A stretch of 18,236 bases of DNA. Source: Sulfurimonas sp. (GTDB taxonomy: Bacteria > Campylobacterota > Campylobacteria > Campylobacterales > Sulfurimonadaceae). How positions within the stretch are numbered: the stretch's first letter is position 1; each line of letters starts with the position of its first letter. The DNA lies in assembly GCA_021157665.1 (NCBI GenBank), contig JAGGWE010000224.1, positions 1-18,236 on the forward strand, in the 5' to 3' direction. A model generated the notes under the pieces. It was not told the origin of the DNA. It did not search any database and saw only the letters and a list, made by a program, of their open reading frames with translations. Position numbers and translations under genes: made by a program. Of this stretch, positions 1 through 6,055 are shown piece by piece.

Positions 1-80
1 TTAGTTCCACGATCATCTCCAGCGATAATTTCTACAGTATCACCTGTAGAAATTATCGCTGGAGATGATCGTGGAACTAA
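1..80. repeat. Perfect 37-bp inverted repeat at the window edge, probable fold-back chimera
   Basis: Bases 1-37 are the exact reverse complement of 44-80, with a 6-nt loop (38-43). The right arm is rplX coding sequence. Read backwards, the left arm encodes the same L24 residues and continues for a few more upstream bases (GGTGATACT, Gly-Asp-Thr), as expected in L24 just before Val-Glu-Ile-Ile-Ala-Gly. Bases 1-43 are therefore most likely a flipped copy of neighbouring rplX joined during whole-genome amplification or assembly, and not true upstream DNA. Confidence 0.88.
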
Positions 81-243
81 GGCTACTGTTTTAGCAGTTA
101 TGCCTAAGAAAAACAAGGTTATCGTAGAGGGTTGTAAAATCGCTAAGAAAGCGATTAAACCAACTGAAGAGAACACGAAAGGCGGACACATCAATAAAGA
201 GATGCCAATTGACGCTTCAAATGTTAGAAAAGTGGAGGCATAA
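46..243 (+). CDS. rplX: 50S ribosomal protein L24, 5'-truncated
   Basis: Encodes the C-terminal part of ribosomal protein L24, an early assembly protein of the large subunit that binds 23S rRNA domain I. The readable part begins Val-Glu-Ile-Ile-Ala-Gly-Asp-Asp-Arg-Gly, which is the KOW motif of L24, and runs about 65 residues to a TAA at 241. The frame stays open back to base 1, but those residues come from the inverted chimeric arm and should not be counted as protein. Position just before rplE is the standard spc-operon order (rplN-rplX-rplE). Three nucleotides separate its stop from the rplE start. Confidence 0.9.
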   Translation, partial: VEIIAGDDRGTKATVLAVMPKKNKVIVEGCKIAKKAIKPTEENTKGGHINKEMPIDASNVRKVEA

Positions 244-246
244 TAG

Positions 247-792
247 ATGGCTCGTTTTAAAGAAAAATATTTAGGTTTAGCATCTGAATTACAAGCTGAC
301 TTAGGAATTAAAAATCCTATGCAAACACCAAAAGTTGAGAAGATTATCATCTCTGTTGGTGCTGGTTTTGCAATGAAAGACAACAAACTTATTAAAAATA
401 TTGAAGATACAATTACTACAATTGCTGGTCAAAAAGCAACTACAGTAATCGCTAAAAAATCTGTTGCAGGTTTTAAAGTTCGTGAAGGTATGCCAGTTGG
501 TATTCGTGTTACACTTCGTGGTGAAAATATGTATAACTTTCTTGATCGTCTAGTATCTATTGCACTTCCTCGTGTAAAAGATTTCCGTGGTGTTCCAAGA
601 AATGGTTTTGATGGTCGTGGTAACTATAACTTCGGTCTTCAAGAGCAACTAATTTTCCCAGAGATTGGCTATGATTCTATCATGCAAATCCATGGTATGA
701 ATATCACAGTTGTAACAACTGCTGATTCAGATACGGCTGGTTTTGCTCTTTTAGAGAAAATGGGTATGCCTTTCAGTAAAGGGAGTAACTAA
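247..792 (+). CDS. rplE: 50S ribosomal protein L5
   Basis: L5 sits in the central protuberance of the large subunit and binds 5S rRNA. At 181 residues it has the usual bacterial length, and family motifs are easy to see: the Phe-Arg-Gly-Val-Pro stretch near residue 114, Gly-Leu-Gln-Glu-Gln-Leu-Ile-Phe-Pro-Glu-Ile near 130-140, and the Gly-Met-Asn-Ile-Thr-Val-Val-Thr-Thr-Ala strand near 150. It follows rplX by 3 nt, and its TAA shares its last A with the ATG of rpsN (TAATG at 790-794), so rpsN is probably translated by re-initiating ribosomes. Nothing looks broken. Confidence 0.97.
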   Translation: MARFKEKYLGLASELQADLGIKNPMQTPKVEKIIISVGAGFAMKDNKLIKNIEDTITTIAGQKATTVIAKKSVAGFKVREGMPVGIRVTLRGENMYNFLDRLVSIALPRVKDFRGVPRNGFDGRGNYNFGLQEQLIFPEIGYDSIMQIHGMNITVVTTADSDTAGFALLEKMGMPFSKGSN

Positions 793-977
793 TGGCTAAA
801 AAGTCTATGATCGCTAAAGCGGCAAGAGAACCTAAGTTTAAAGTGCGTGGATACACAAGATGTCAAATCTGTGGTCGTCCACATTCAGTACTAAGAGATT
901 TCGGTATCTGTCGTATCTGTTTTAGAAAAATGGCAAATGAGGGATTAATCCCAGGTGTTAGAAAGTCTTCTTGGTAA
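792..977 (+). CDS. rpsN: 30S ribosomal protein S14, zinc-binding short form
   Basis: S14 of the small-subunit head, in the short 61-residue zinc-binding form (sometimes called rpsZ). Two CxxC pairs, Cys24/Cys27 and Cys40/Cys43, form the zinc ribbon, unlike the roughly 100-residue zinc-free paralogue of enterobacteria. The start codon overlaps the rplE stop by one base. The stop codon TAA (975-977) lies in the four-base loop of a 9-bp hairpin (966-987), and a second hairpin follows before rpsH. This is the only sizeable gap (65 nt) in this part of the operon. Confidence 0.97.
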   Translation: MAKKSMIAKAAREPKFKVRGYTRCQICGRPHSVLRDFGICRICFRKMANEGLIPGVRKSSW

Positions 978-987
978 TCCAAGAAGA
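966..987 (+). promoter_or_regulatory. mRNA hairpin carrying the rpsN stop codon in its loop
   Basis: Bases 966-974 (TCTTCTTGG) pair perfectly with 979-987 (CCAAGAAGA) around loop TAAT, whose first three bases are the rpsN stop codon. No U-run follows, so it is not an ordinary intrinsic terminator. It could protect mRNA ends, attenuate rpsH expression or bind a ribosomal protein. The role is inferred; only the complementarity is seen. Confidence 0.55.
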
Positions 988-1004
988 AACTCCTAATAAT
1001 TAGC

Positions 1005-1022
1005 AGTTTGGTTTTCCAAACT
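1005..1022 (+). promoter_or_regulatory. Second hairpin in the rpsN-rpsH gap
   Basis: AGTTTGG (1005-1011) and CCAAACT (1016-1022) form a 7-bp stem with loop TTTT, ending about 20 nt before the rpsH ATG. With the hairpin at 966-987 it makes a tandem pair in the only gap inside this part of the operon. There is no U-tail. A role in translational control of the genes from rpsH onward is possible but unproven. Confidence 0.45.
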
Positions 1023-1042
1023 CGCAAAAAAGGAATTATTTA

Positions 1043-1438
1043 ATGATTAATGATTTAGTATCAGATGCGTTAACTCGTGTTCGTAATGCTGGTATGAGAA
1101 GATTACCAGTTACAACTTTAGTTCACTCTAAGAGTGTTGAAGCTGTAGCAAATATCTTAGTTGAAAAAGGTTACTTAGAGTCTTGTAATGTAATCGAAAA
1201 TGGCGTTAAAAAAACTATCAAAGTTGTACTTAAGTATAACGAAGATGGAAAAACTGTAATTAATGAAATGAAAAGAGTTTCTAAGCCTGGTAGAAGAGTT
1301 TACAAAGGTAAAGAAGATATCAAGCGTTTCAAAAATGGTTACGGAACTATTATTGTAAGTACATCACATGGCGTTCTTTCTAATGACAAAGCATATGAGC
1401 TTGGCATTGGTGGTGAAGTTATGTGTACGATCTGGTAG
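1043..1438 (+). CDS. rpsH: 30S ribosomal protein S8
   Basis: S8 binds 16S rRNA helix 21 and is the autoregulator of the spc operon in E. coli. The 131 residues have the usual length. Family features are the N-terminal Met-Ile-Asn-Asp-Leu-Val-Ser-Asp-Ala-Leu-Thr-Arg-Val-Arg-Asn-Ala and the RNA-binding C-terminal part with Val-Ser-Thr-Ser-His-Gly-Val-Leu-Ser followed by Gly-Gly-Glu-Val-Met-Cys-Thr-Ile-Trp. The start is preceded by AAGGA at 1030-1034. The 65-nt gap before it holds two hairpins, which would be natural candidates for a feedback site, although neither was shown here to resemble helix 21. Confidence 0.97.
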   Translation: MINDLVSDALTRVRNAGMRRLPVTTLVHSKSVEAVANILVEKGYLESCNVIENGVKKTIKVVLKYNEDGKTVINEMKRVSKPGRRVYKGKEDIKRFKNGYGTIIVSTSHGVLSNDKAYELGIGGEVMCTIW

Positions 1439-1447
1439 GGGTGAAGT

Positions 1448-1984
1448 ATGTCAAGAATTGGTAAAAAACCGGTAGATTTTGGAGCTGATATTAAAGTTAG
1501 CACAAATGGTGATATAGTAACTTTTGTTAAAGGCAATAAAAGTGTTGATTTAGATACTCGTGGAAATGTTGACTTCTCTGTTGATGGGACTGTTTTAAGT
1601 TTCGCTGCTAAATCAGATGAGAAAGCTCACAGAGCATTCTGGGGAACTTATAGAGCATTAGCTGCTAATATTGTAACTGGTTTAACAACAGGTTATAGTA
1701 AACAACTAGAGATTAATGGTGTTGGTTATCGTGCAAAAGTACAAGGAAAGGTTCTTAATCTTCAACTTGGACATTCTCATGATATTAACTTTGATTTAGT
1801 TGATGGTCTTGAAGCTAGTGTTGAAAAAAATGTTATTACTCTTAAGAGTCATGACAAACAACTTCTAGGTTCTGCAGCTGCAAAAATCAGAAGTTTCCGT
1901 CCACCAGAACCGTACAAAGGTAAAGGTGTTAAATACATGGAAGAGCATATCGTGCGTAAAGCCGGTAAAACTGCTAAGAAGTAA
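1448..1984 (+). CDS. rplF: 50S ribosomal protein L6
   Basis: L6 lies near the factor-binding centre of the large subunit at the base of the L7/L12 stalk. The 178-residue product starts Met-Ser-Arg-Ile-Gly-Lys-Lys-Pro and ends with the conserved Pro-Glu-Pro-Tyr-Lys-Gly-Lys-Gly-Val-Lys-Tyr motif and a basic tail. Both duplicated L6 halves appear intact. It follows rpsH by 9 nt with a GGGGTG-like ribosome-binding site directly before the ATG. Confidence 0.97.
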   Translation: MSRIGKKPVDFGADIKVSTNGDIVTFVKGNKSVDLDTRGNVDFSVDGTVLSFAAKSDEKAHRAFWGTYRALAANIVTGLTTGYSKQLEINGVGYRAKVQGKVLNLQLGHSHDINFDLVDGLEASVEKNVITLKSHDKQLLGSAAAKIRSFRPPEPYKGKGVKYMEEHIVRKAGKTAKK

Positions 1985-2000
1985 GGGAGGGTATTAAAAA

Positions 2001-2357
2001 ATGAATGCAAAAGTATTAAAAAATAAAGTAGCTAATCGTTTAAAGCGTAAGCGTCGTATTCGTGCAAAAATATCTGGTTGTGCTTCACTTCCTCGTGTTT
2101 CTGTATTTCGTTCAAATCGTTATATAAGCGTACAAGCAATTGATGATTTAACTGCAACAACATTATGTGCATTAAATTCAAAAGTGACTGGTCATAAATC
2201 AAACAAAGAAGGTGCTGCTGCACTTGGTGAAGCATTTGCTGCTAAACTAAAAGAAGCTAACCTAACTGAAGTTGTATTTGATCGTAATGGTTACCAATAT
2301 CACGGCGTTATCGCTGCATTTGGTGATGCACTTCGTGCTAACGAAATTAAGTTTTAA
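2001..2357 (+). CDS. rplR: 50S ribosomal protein L18
   Basis: L18 binds 5S rRNA together with L5 (rplE, four genes upstream). At 118 residues it has the usual size. The very basic N-terminus, rich in Lys-Arg and containing Arg-Leu-Lys-Arg-Lys-Arg-Arg-Ile-Arg, the Pro-Arg-Val-Ser-Val-Phe-Arg-Ser-Asn-Arg-Tyr-Ile motif and the C-terminal Phe-Asp-Arg-Asn-Gly-Tyr-Gln-Tyr-His-Gly motif are diagnostic. A strong ribosome-binding site (GGGAGG) lies about a dozen nucleotides before the start. Confidence 0.97.
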   Translation: MNAKVLKNKVANRLKRKRRIRAKISGCASLPRVSVFRSNRYISVQAIDDLTATTLCALNSKVTGHKSNKEGAAALGEAFAAKLKEANLTEVVFDRNGYQYHGVIAAFGDALRANEIKF

Positions 2358-2366
2358 GGAGACATG

Positions 2367-2807
2367 ATGGAAATTAACAGAGATGATTTTGAAGAATCAA
2401 TTGTAAATATTGGTCGTGTAACTAAAGTTGTTAAGGGTGGTCGTCGTTTTCGTTTTACTGCATTAATCGTAGTTGGTAACAAAAATGGTACTATCGGATA
2501 TGGTGTTGGTAAGGCTAAAGAGGTTCCTGATGCTATTCGTAAAGCAGTTGATAATGCATTTAAAAACTTAACTACTGTTAAGATTAAAGGTACAACAATT
2601 GCACATGATATTGAGCATAAGTATAACGCTTCTCGTGTTTTACTTAAGCCAGCATCTGAAGGTACAGGTGTTATCGCTGGTGGAGCTGCTCGTCCAGTTC
2701 TTGAGCTTGCAGGAATTCAAGATATTCTTACAAAATCAATTGGTTCTAACAACCCTAATACACTAGTGCGCGCAACTGTTGAAGCACTTGGCAGATTAAA
2801 AGGATAG
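2367..2807 (+). CDS. rpsE: 30S ribosomal protein S5
   Basis: S5 acts in decoding fidelity and mRNA entry on the small subunit. The 146-residue product has the dsRBD-like half with Gly-Arg-Arg-Phe-Arg-Phe-Thr-Ala-Leu-Ile-Val-Val-Gly and Gly-Tyr-Gly-Val-Gly-Lys-Ala-Lys-Glu-Val-Pro, and the C-terminal half with Lys-Pro-Ala-Ser-Glu-Gly-Thr-Gly-Val-Ile-Ala-Gly. Two adjacent ATGs exist (2364 and 2367). The AAGGAG ribosome-binding site at 2356-2361 leaves only 2 nt to the first and 5 nt to the second, so 2367 is preferred. The rpmD gene (L30) usual after rpsE in many bacteria is absent, which I recall as normal for Campylobacterota. Confidence 0.96.
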   Translation: MEINRDDFEESIVNIGRVTKVVKGGRRFRFTALIVVGNKNGTIGYGVGKAKEVPDAIRKAVDNAFKNLTTVKIKGTTIAHDIEHKYNASRVLLKPASEGTGVIAGGAARPVLELAGIQDILTKSIGSNNPNTLVRATVEALGRLKG

Positions 2808-2810
2808 ATG

Positions 2811-3209
2811 ATGGGTATTGAAAAATTAACACCAGCTGTTGGTTCTACTGCAAATCGTAAACGCGTTGGGCGTGGACAAGGTTCTGGTACTGGTAAGACT
2901 GCTGCTCGTGGTCAAAAAGGTCAGAAATCTCGTTCAGGTTACAAAAGAAAAAGAAACTTTGAGGGTGGTCAACAACCACTTGCAAAGCGTTTACCTAAAA
3001 TTGGTTTTACTTCTAGATTAGTTAAACCGTATGTAATTAATGTTGAAAAAATTAAAGCTGTTGCTGAATTAGCTGAAATTACTATGGAATCTATCCGTAG
3101 TGTTCACAAAATCGGTGCTGGCGTAACAAATGTTAAATTAGTTGGAGCAACTGCTAAAGATTTAGCTGCAAAAATTAAAGACGAAAACATTACTACTACT
3201 GGTAAATAA
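2811..3209 (+). CDS. rplO: 50S ribosomal protein L15
   Basis: L15 is a late-assembly protein of the large subunit. The N-terminal glycine and basic extension (Arg-Val-Gly-Arg-Gly-Gln-Gly-Ser-Gly-Thr-Gly-Lys-Thr) is the L15 signature, and the 132-residue length is close to the usual, if slightly short. As in rpsE, two ATGs are adjacent (2808 and 2811). AAAGGA at 2799-2804 is better spaced for 2811, and the resulting Met-Gly-Ile-Glu-Lys-Leu matches typical L15 starts. The gene directly abuts rpsE. Confidence 0.96.
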   Translation: MGIEKLTPAVGSTANRKRVGRGQGSGTGKTAARGQKGQKSRSGYKRKRNFEGGQQPLAKRLPKIGFTSRLVKPYVINVEKIKAVAELAEITMESIRSVHKIGAGVTNVKLVGATAKDLAAKIKDENITTTGK

Positions 3210-3211
3210 TT

Positions 3212-4474
3212 GTGAATAAAAATCTAGTTAATAAGATTCTTATTACTATCGGGTTTTTATTTATATATCGCCTACTGGCTTATGTGCCAGTGCCAGGCGT
3301 TGATACTGCTGTTATAGCATCATTCTTCGATTCACACCAATCAGATGCATTAGGTCTTATGAACATGTTTAGTGGAAACGCTATACAGAGACTATCAATC
3401 ATTTCACTTGGTATTATGCCTTATATCACTGCTTCAATTATCATGGAACTTTTAGCTGCAACATTCCCTACTCTTGGTCAAATGAAAAAAGAGAGAGATG
3501 GTATGGTTAAGTATATGCAAATTATTCGTTATGCGACTATTGCAATTACTCTTATTCAAGCTATTGGTGTAAGTGTTGGACTTCAAAGCTTAACAGGTCC
3601 TAGTGGAAACTCTGCTATTTTAGCTGATCAAAATACATTTATAATACTTTCTGCAGTTTCAATGCTAGCAGGAACAATGTTATTGATGTGGATTGGTGAG
3701 CAGATAACACAAAGTGGTATTGGTAATGGTATTTCATTAATAATCTTTGCTGGTATCGTATCTGCTATTCCATCTGCAATAGGTCAAACTGTTACTATGG
3801 TAAATACGGGTGCTATGAGTTTTCTAACGGTAATTGCTATTTTAGTTCTTATCTTAGCTACTGTTGGAATTATTATTTATGTTGAACTTGGTGAGCGTCG
3901 TGTTCCTATTACATATGCTAAAAAGACTATGATGCAAAATCAGAAGAAAAGAGTGATGAATTACATCCCTATTAAAGTTAACTTGGCTGGTGTTATTCCA
4001 GTTATCTTTGCTTCTGCGATTTTGATGTTTCCTATGACAATTTTATCTTCAAGTACTAACCCTACTATTCAGGCTATAGCTGATTTATTAAATCCTAACT
4101 CGTACTTTTTTAACTTTTTGACATTTGCTTTTGTTGTTTTCTTTGCATTCTTTTATGCTTCGATTACATTTAATGCAAAAGATATAGCAGATAACCTAAA
4201 AAGACAAGGTGGATTTATTCCAGGTATTAGAACTGGTAATGCTACAAAAGAGTTTTTAAATGAAACTGCAAGTAGATTGACATTTACTGGTGCATTGTAT
4301 CTTGGTCTTGTGGCAACTTTACCATTTATGATTATCAAGGGGATGGGTGTTCCTTTCTTTTTTGGTGGAACTGCTGTTCTTATCGTTGTTCAAGTTGCAC
4401 TTGATACAATGAGAAAAATAGAGGCTCAGATTTATATGAGCAAGTATGAAACTCTAAGTGCGGTCGGTCTATAA
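3212..4474 (+). CDS. secY: Preprotein translocase channel subunit SecY
   Basis: SecY is the inner-membrane channel of the SecYEG translocon that exports unfolded proteins and inserts membrane proteins. The 420-residue product shows the family start (Asn-Lys-Ile-Leu-Ile-Thr-Ile-Gly-Phe-Leu), Tyr-Val-Pro-Val-Pro-Gly-Val-Asp before the plug region, Gly-Ile-Met-Pro-Tyr-Ile-Thr-Ala-Ser-Ile, and the cytosolic loops Gly-Glu-Arg-Arg-Val-Pro-Ile-Thr-Tyr-Ala and Gly-Gly-Phe-Ile-Pro-Gly-Ile-Arg. About ten membrane spans are recognisable. The start is GTG, only 2 nt after rplO, so translation is probably coupled. Confidence 0.97.
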   Translation: MNKNLVNKILITIGFLFIYRLLAYVPVPGVDTAVIASFFDSHQSDALGLMNMFSGNAIQRLSIISLGIMPYITASIIMELLAATFPTLGQMKKERDGMVKYMQIIRYATIAITLIQAIGVSVGLQSLTGPSGNSAILADQNTFIILSAVSMLAGTMLLMWIGEQITQSGIGNGISLIIFAGIVSAIPSAIGQTVTMVNTGAMSFLTVIAILVLILATVGIIIYVELGERRVPITYAKKTMMQNQKKRVMNYIPIKVNLAGVIPVIFASAILMFPMTILSSSTNPTIQAIADLLNPNSYFFNFLTFAFVVFFAFFYASITFNAKDIADNLKRQGGFIPGIRTGNATKEFLNETASRLTFTGALYLGLVATLPFMIIKGMGVPFFFGGTAVLIVVQVALDTMRKIEAQIYMSKYETLSAVGL

Positions 4475-4476
4475 AA

Positions 4477-5235
4477 ATGGCGATTACGCTAAGAAAACCT
4501 AATGAAATTGAAAAATTAAGAGCTGCCAACAAGATTGTTGGTGGTGCCTTAGAACTACTTCGAACAAACACAAAAGTTGGAGCCTCTTTAAAAGATTTAG
4601 ATGCAATGGCAGAGGATTATATTCGCTCTCACGGCGCTAAACCATCTTTTAAAGGTCTTTACGGCTTTCCTAATGCTGTTTGTACTTCACTAAATAAAGT
4701 TATTATTCATGGTATTCCTACTGATTATAAACTTCAAGAGGGTGATGTTATCGGGTATGATATAGGAACCAAACTTAATGAATATTTTGGTGATGCTGCA
4801 ATTACTGTACCTGTAGGTGAAGTAAGTGATAAAGATTTAGCTTTAATTGCTTGTGCTAAAGATACTTTATATCATGCAATAAGTGAAATTAAACAAGGTC
4901 TGCGATTTAAAGAACTTTCTCTAATTATGGAAGAGTTTATACGAGGTCGTGGTTTTGTTCCATTATACAATTTTTGTGGACATGGAATTGGAAAGAAGCC
5001 TCATGAAGAGCCTGAAATTCCAAACTATCTTGAAGGAAAAAATCCTAAGGCTGGTCCTAAGATTAAAAATGGAATGGTTTTTTGTCTTGAGCCGATGATA
5101 TGCCAAAAGGATTCAAGACCAATTATTTTAGAAAATAAGTGGGATGTTGTTAGTGCCGACGGTTTATACGGTTCACACTATGAGCATACTGTTGCAGTTA
5201 TCAACGGTAAAGCTGAAATATTATCTCTTGCTTAA
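4477..5235 (+). CDS. map: Type I methionine aminopeptidase
   Basis: Removes the initiator methionine from nascent proteins. The 252-residue length is typical for bacterial type Ia enzymes. The five metal ligands are visible: Asp95, Asp106, His169, Glu205 and Glu236. His79 in the Ile-His-Gly-Ile-Pro motif is the conserved substrate-binding histidine. It follows secY by 2 nt and precedes infA, an order found in many spc operons, which ties N-terminal processing to ribosome synthesis. No obvious Shine-Dalgarno precedes it, which fits translational coupling to secY. Confidence 0.96.
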   Translation: MAITLRKPNEIEKLRAANKIVGGALELLRTNTKVGASLKDLDAMAEDYIRSHGAKPSFKGLYGFPNAVCTSLNKVIIHGIPTDYKLQEGDVIGYDIGTKLNEYFGDAAITVPVGEVSDKDLALIACAKDTLYHAISEIKQGLRFKELSLIMEEFIRGRGFVPLYNFCGHGIGKKPHEEPEIPNYLEGKNPKAGPKIKNGMVFCLEPMICQKDSRPIILENKWDVVSADGLYGSHYEHTVAVINGKAEILSLA

Positions 5236-5253
5236 GAGAAAAAAGGACTTATA

Positions 5254-5472
5254 ATGGCTAAATCAGATGTTATAGAAGTTGACGGCAAGATTATTGAAGC
5301 ATTACCAAATGCAACTTTTCGTGTTGAATTAGAAAATGGGCATATAATTTTATGTCACATTGCTGGAAAAATGAGAATGCATTATATTAAAATTCTTCCA
5401 GGTGATAAAGTTAAACTTGAGTTAACTCCATACTCACTAGATAAGGGTAGAATTACTTATCGTTATAAATAA
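5254..5472 (+). CDS. infA: Translation initiation factor IF-1
   Basis: A 72-residue OB-fold protein that binds the ribosomal A site during initiation. The whole IF-1 pattern is present: Met-Ala-Lys-Ser-Asp-Val-Ile-Glu-Val-Asp-Gly, Ala-Leu-Pro-Asn-Ala-Thr-Phe-Arg-Val-Glu-Leu, His-Ile-Ala-Gly-Lys-Met-Arg-Met and the C-terminal Gly-Arg-Ile-Thr-Tyr-Arg-Tyr-Lys. An AAAAGGA site precedes the start. This is the last gene of the operon here. The alpha-operon genes (rpmJ, rpsM, rpsK, rpsD, rpoA, rplQ) that often follow are not in the window. Confidence 0.97.
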   Translation: MAKSDVIEVDGKIIEALPNATFRVELENGHIILCHIAGKMRMHYIKILPGDKVKLELTPYSLDKGRITYRYK

Positions 5473-5525
5473 ATAAAATTAACCTTTTATTCTTAAAAAT
5501 TTATTTTTAAAGCTTTAGGGGGTTA

Positions 5526-5545
5526 CAGGGACATTCGTGTCCCTG
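5526..5545 (+). terminator. Stable hairpin after infA
   Basis: CAGGGACA (5526-5533) pairs perfectly with TGTCCCTG (5538-5545) around loop TTCG, closed by an A-T pair. It lies between the convergent infA and chorismate mutase genes and is the strongest stem in the gap. Lack of a following T-run makes it a non-standard terminator. It could act on either strand or protect mRNA 3' ends. Confidence 0.55.
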
Positions 5546-5550
5546 CTAAT

Positions 5551-5571
5551 ATAATGGGCTTTGCTCATTAT
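5551..5571. terminator. Second hairpin between convergent infA and the chorismate mutase gene
   Basis: ATAATGGGC (5551-5559) pairs with GCTCATTAT (5563-5571) around a TTT loop, with one G-T wobble. It is 5 nt from the hairpin at 5526-5545 and ends 10 nt before the chorismate mutase stop codon, so it probably serves as the end of the minus-strand transcript, or of both. No clear T-run follows on either strand. Confidence 0.5.
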
Positions 5572-5581
5572 CTAGAGATAA

Positions 5582-5875
5582 TTAAAATGTACTATCATTT
5601 CTAAATTCTGCAATCTCTGTTTCAACCATCTCATCAATCATAATCGTAAATAATTCTGAAATCATATTTGGTGATACACTTAACTCTATTGCTTTATGTC
5701 TAACTTTTTGTTTTATAAATTCGATTCTATCTTTTGCTTTTACTTCATCAACACTATTTTTAAAAGATGCCGCTTGTCTAATAAGATGACTTCTTTGAGA
5801 AATTAAATCAACAAGTTTATTATCAAGTAAATCTATTTCATCTCTTACTTCTTTTAGTGAATTACATTTTTGCAT
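5582..5875 (-). CDS. AroQ-type chorismate mutase (PchB-like)
   Basis: A 97-residue all-helical AroQ-fold protein likely to convert chorismate to prephenate for Phe/Tyr synthesis. By eye it looks closest to stand-alone chorismate mutases and isochorismate-pyruvate lyases of the PchB type. The catalytic basic residues are in register: Arg11, Arg28 and Lys39, the last in Gln-Ala-Ala-Ser-Phe-Lys. The position of E. coli Gln88 (PchB Gln90) appears to be Glu87, a substitution also seen in eukaryotic chorismate mutases. A -10-like TACAAT on the minus strand (5894-5899) and an AAGGA site precede the start. It stands alone. Lyase activity cannot be excluded, but no siderophore genes are nearby. Confidence 0.85.
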   Translation of the reverse strand: MQKCNSLKEVRDEIDLLDNKLVDLISQRSHLIRQAASFKNSVDEVKAKDRIEFIKQKVRHKAIELSVSPNMISELFTIMIDEMVETEIAEFRNDSTF

Positions 5876-5893
5876 AATTTTTCCTTTATATTT

Positions 5894-5899
5894 ATTGTA
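5894..5899 (-). promoter_or_regulatory. Candidate -10 box for the chorismate mutase gene
   Basis: TACAAT on the minus strand, about 18 nt upstream of the ATG at 5875, with AAGGA between. Campylobacterota housekeeping promoters commonly have only a clear -10 box and no -35 box, so this one match is modest evidence. Confidence 0.4.
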
Positions 5900-5964
5900 T
5901 CTTATTTGTATATTAACAGAAGTTTAAAAACAAATTCATTAACACTAGTGTAACAAAAGGCTTG

Positions 5965-5970
5965 TATAAT
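5965..5970 (+). promoter_or_regulatory. Consensus -10 box of an orphan transcript
   Basis: A perfect TATAAT facing away from the chorismate mutase gene. No plus-strand gene follows for over 1.3 kb, but a two-hairpin unit ending like an intrinsic terminator begins about 20 nt downstream, so the promoter probably serves a short non-coding RNA starting near A5977. Confidence 0.5.
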
Positions 5971-5976
5971 ACTCTT

Positions 5977-6055
5977 ACGATTCTCCTGTATAGCACTTTA
6001 ATTTATTCTTGAAGTGTTATGTTAAGTGTCCCAGCTTTTTGCTGGGATTTATTAT
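5977..6055 (+). ncRNA. Candidate small RNA of about 70-80 nt
   Basis: The unit has a perfect TATAAT seven bases upstream. A first stem pairs 5990-5999 with 6011-6020 (ten pairs, two of them G-U, 11-nt loop). A terminator stem TCCCAGC (6029-6035) with GCTGGGA (6041-6047) around a TTTTT loop follows, with tail TTTATTAT from 6048. I see no open frame of note. It matches no RNA family I recognise (not SRP RNA, 6S, tmRNA or RNase P). Its 3' end overlaps the end of the convergent 40-aa gene. Existence is inferred from promoter-plus-terminator architecture only. Confidence 0.45.

Noticed and set aside
2032..2235. Minus-strand frame opposite rplR
   Set aside because: Antisense of a conserved ribosomal protein gene; low-complexity translation.
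5493..5517. AT-only stem and TAAAGCTTTA palindrome after infA
   Set aside because: All or nearly all A-T pairs, weak and common by chance in AT-rich DNA; the GC-rich stems next to it are the credible structures.
5977..6055. Assignment of the orphan hairpin unit to SRP RNA, 6S RNA or RepG
   Set aside because: None of their core motifs is visible; only promoter, stem and terminator architecture can be claimed.
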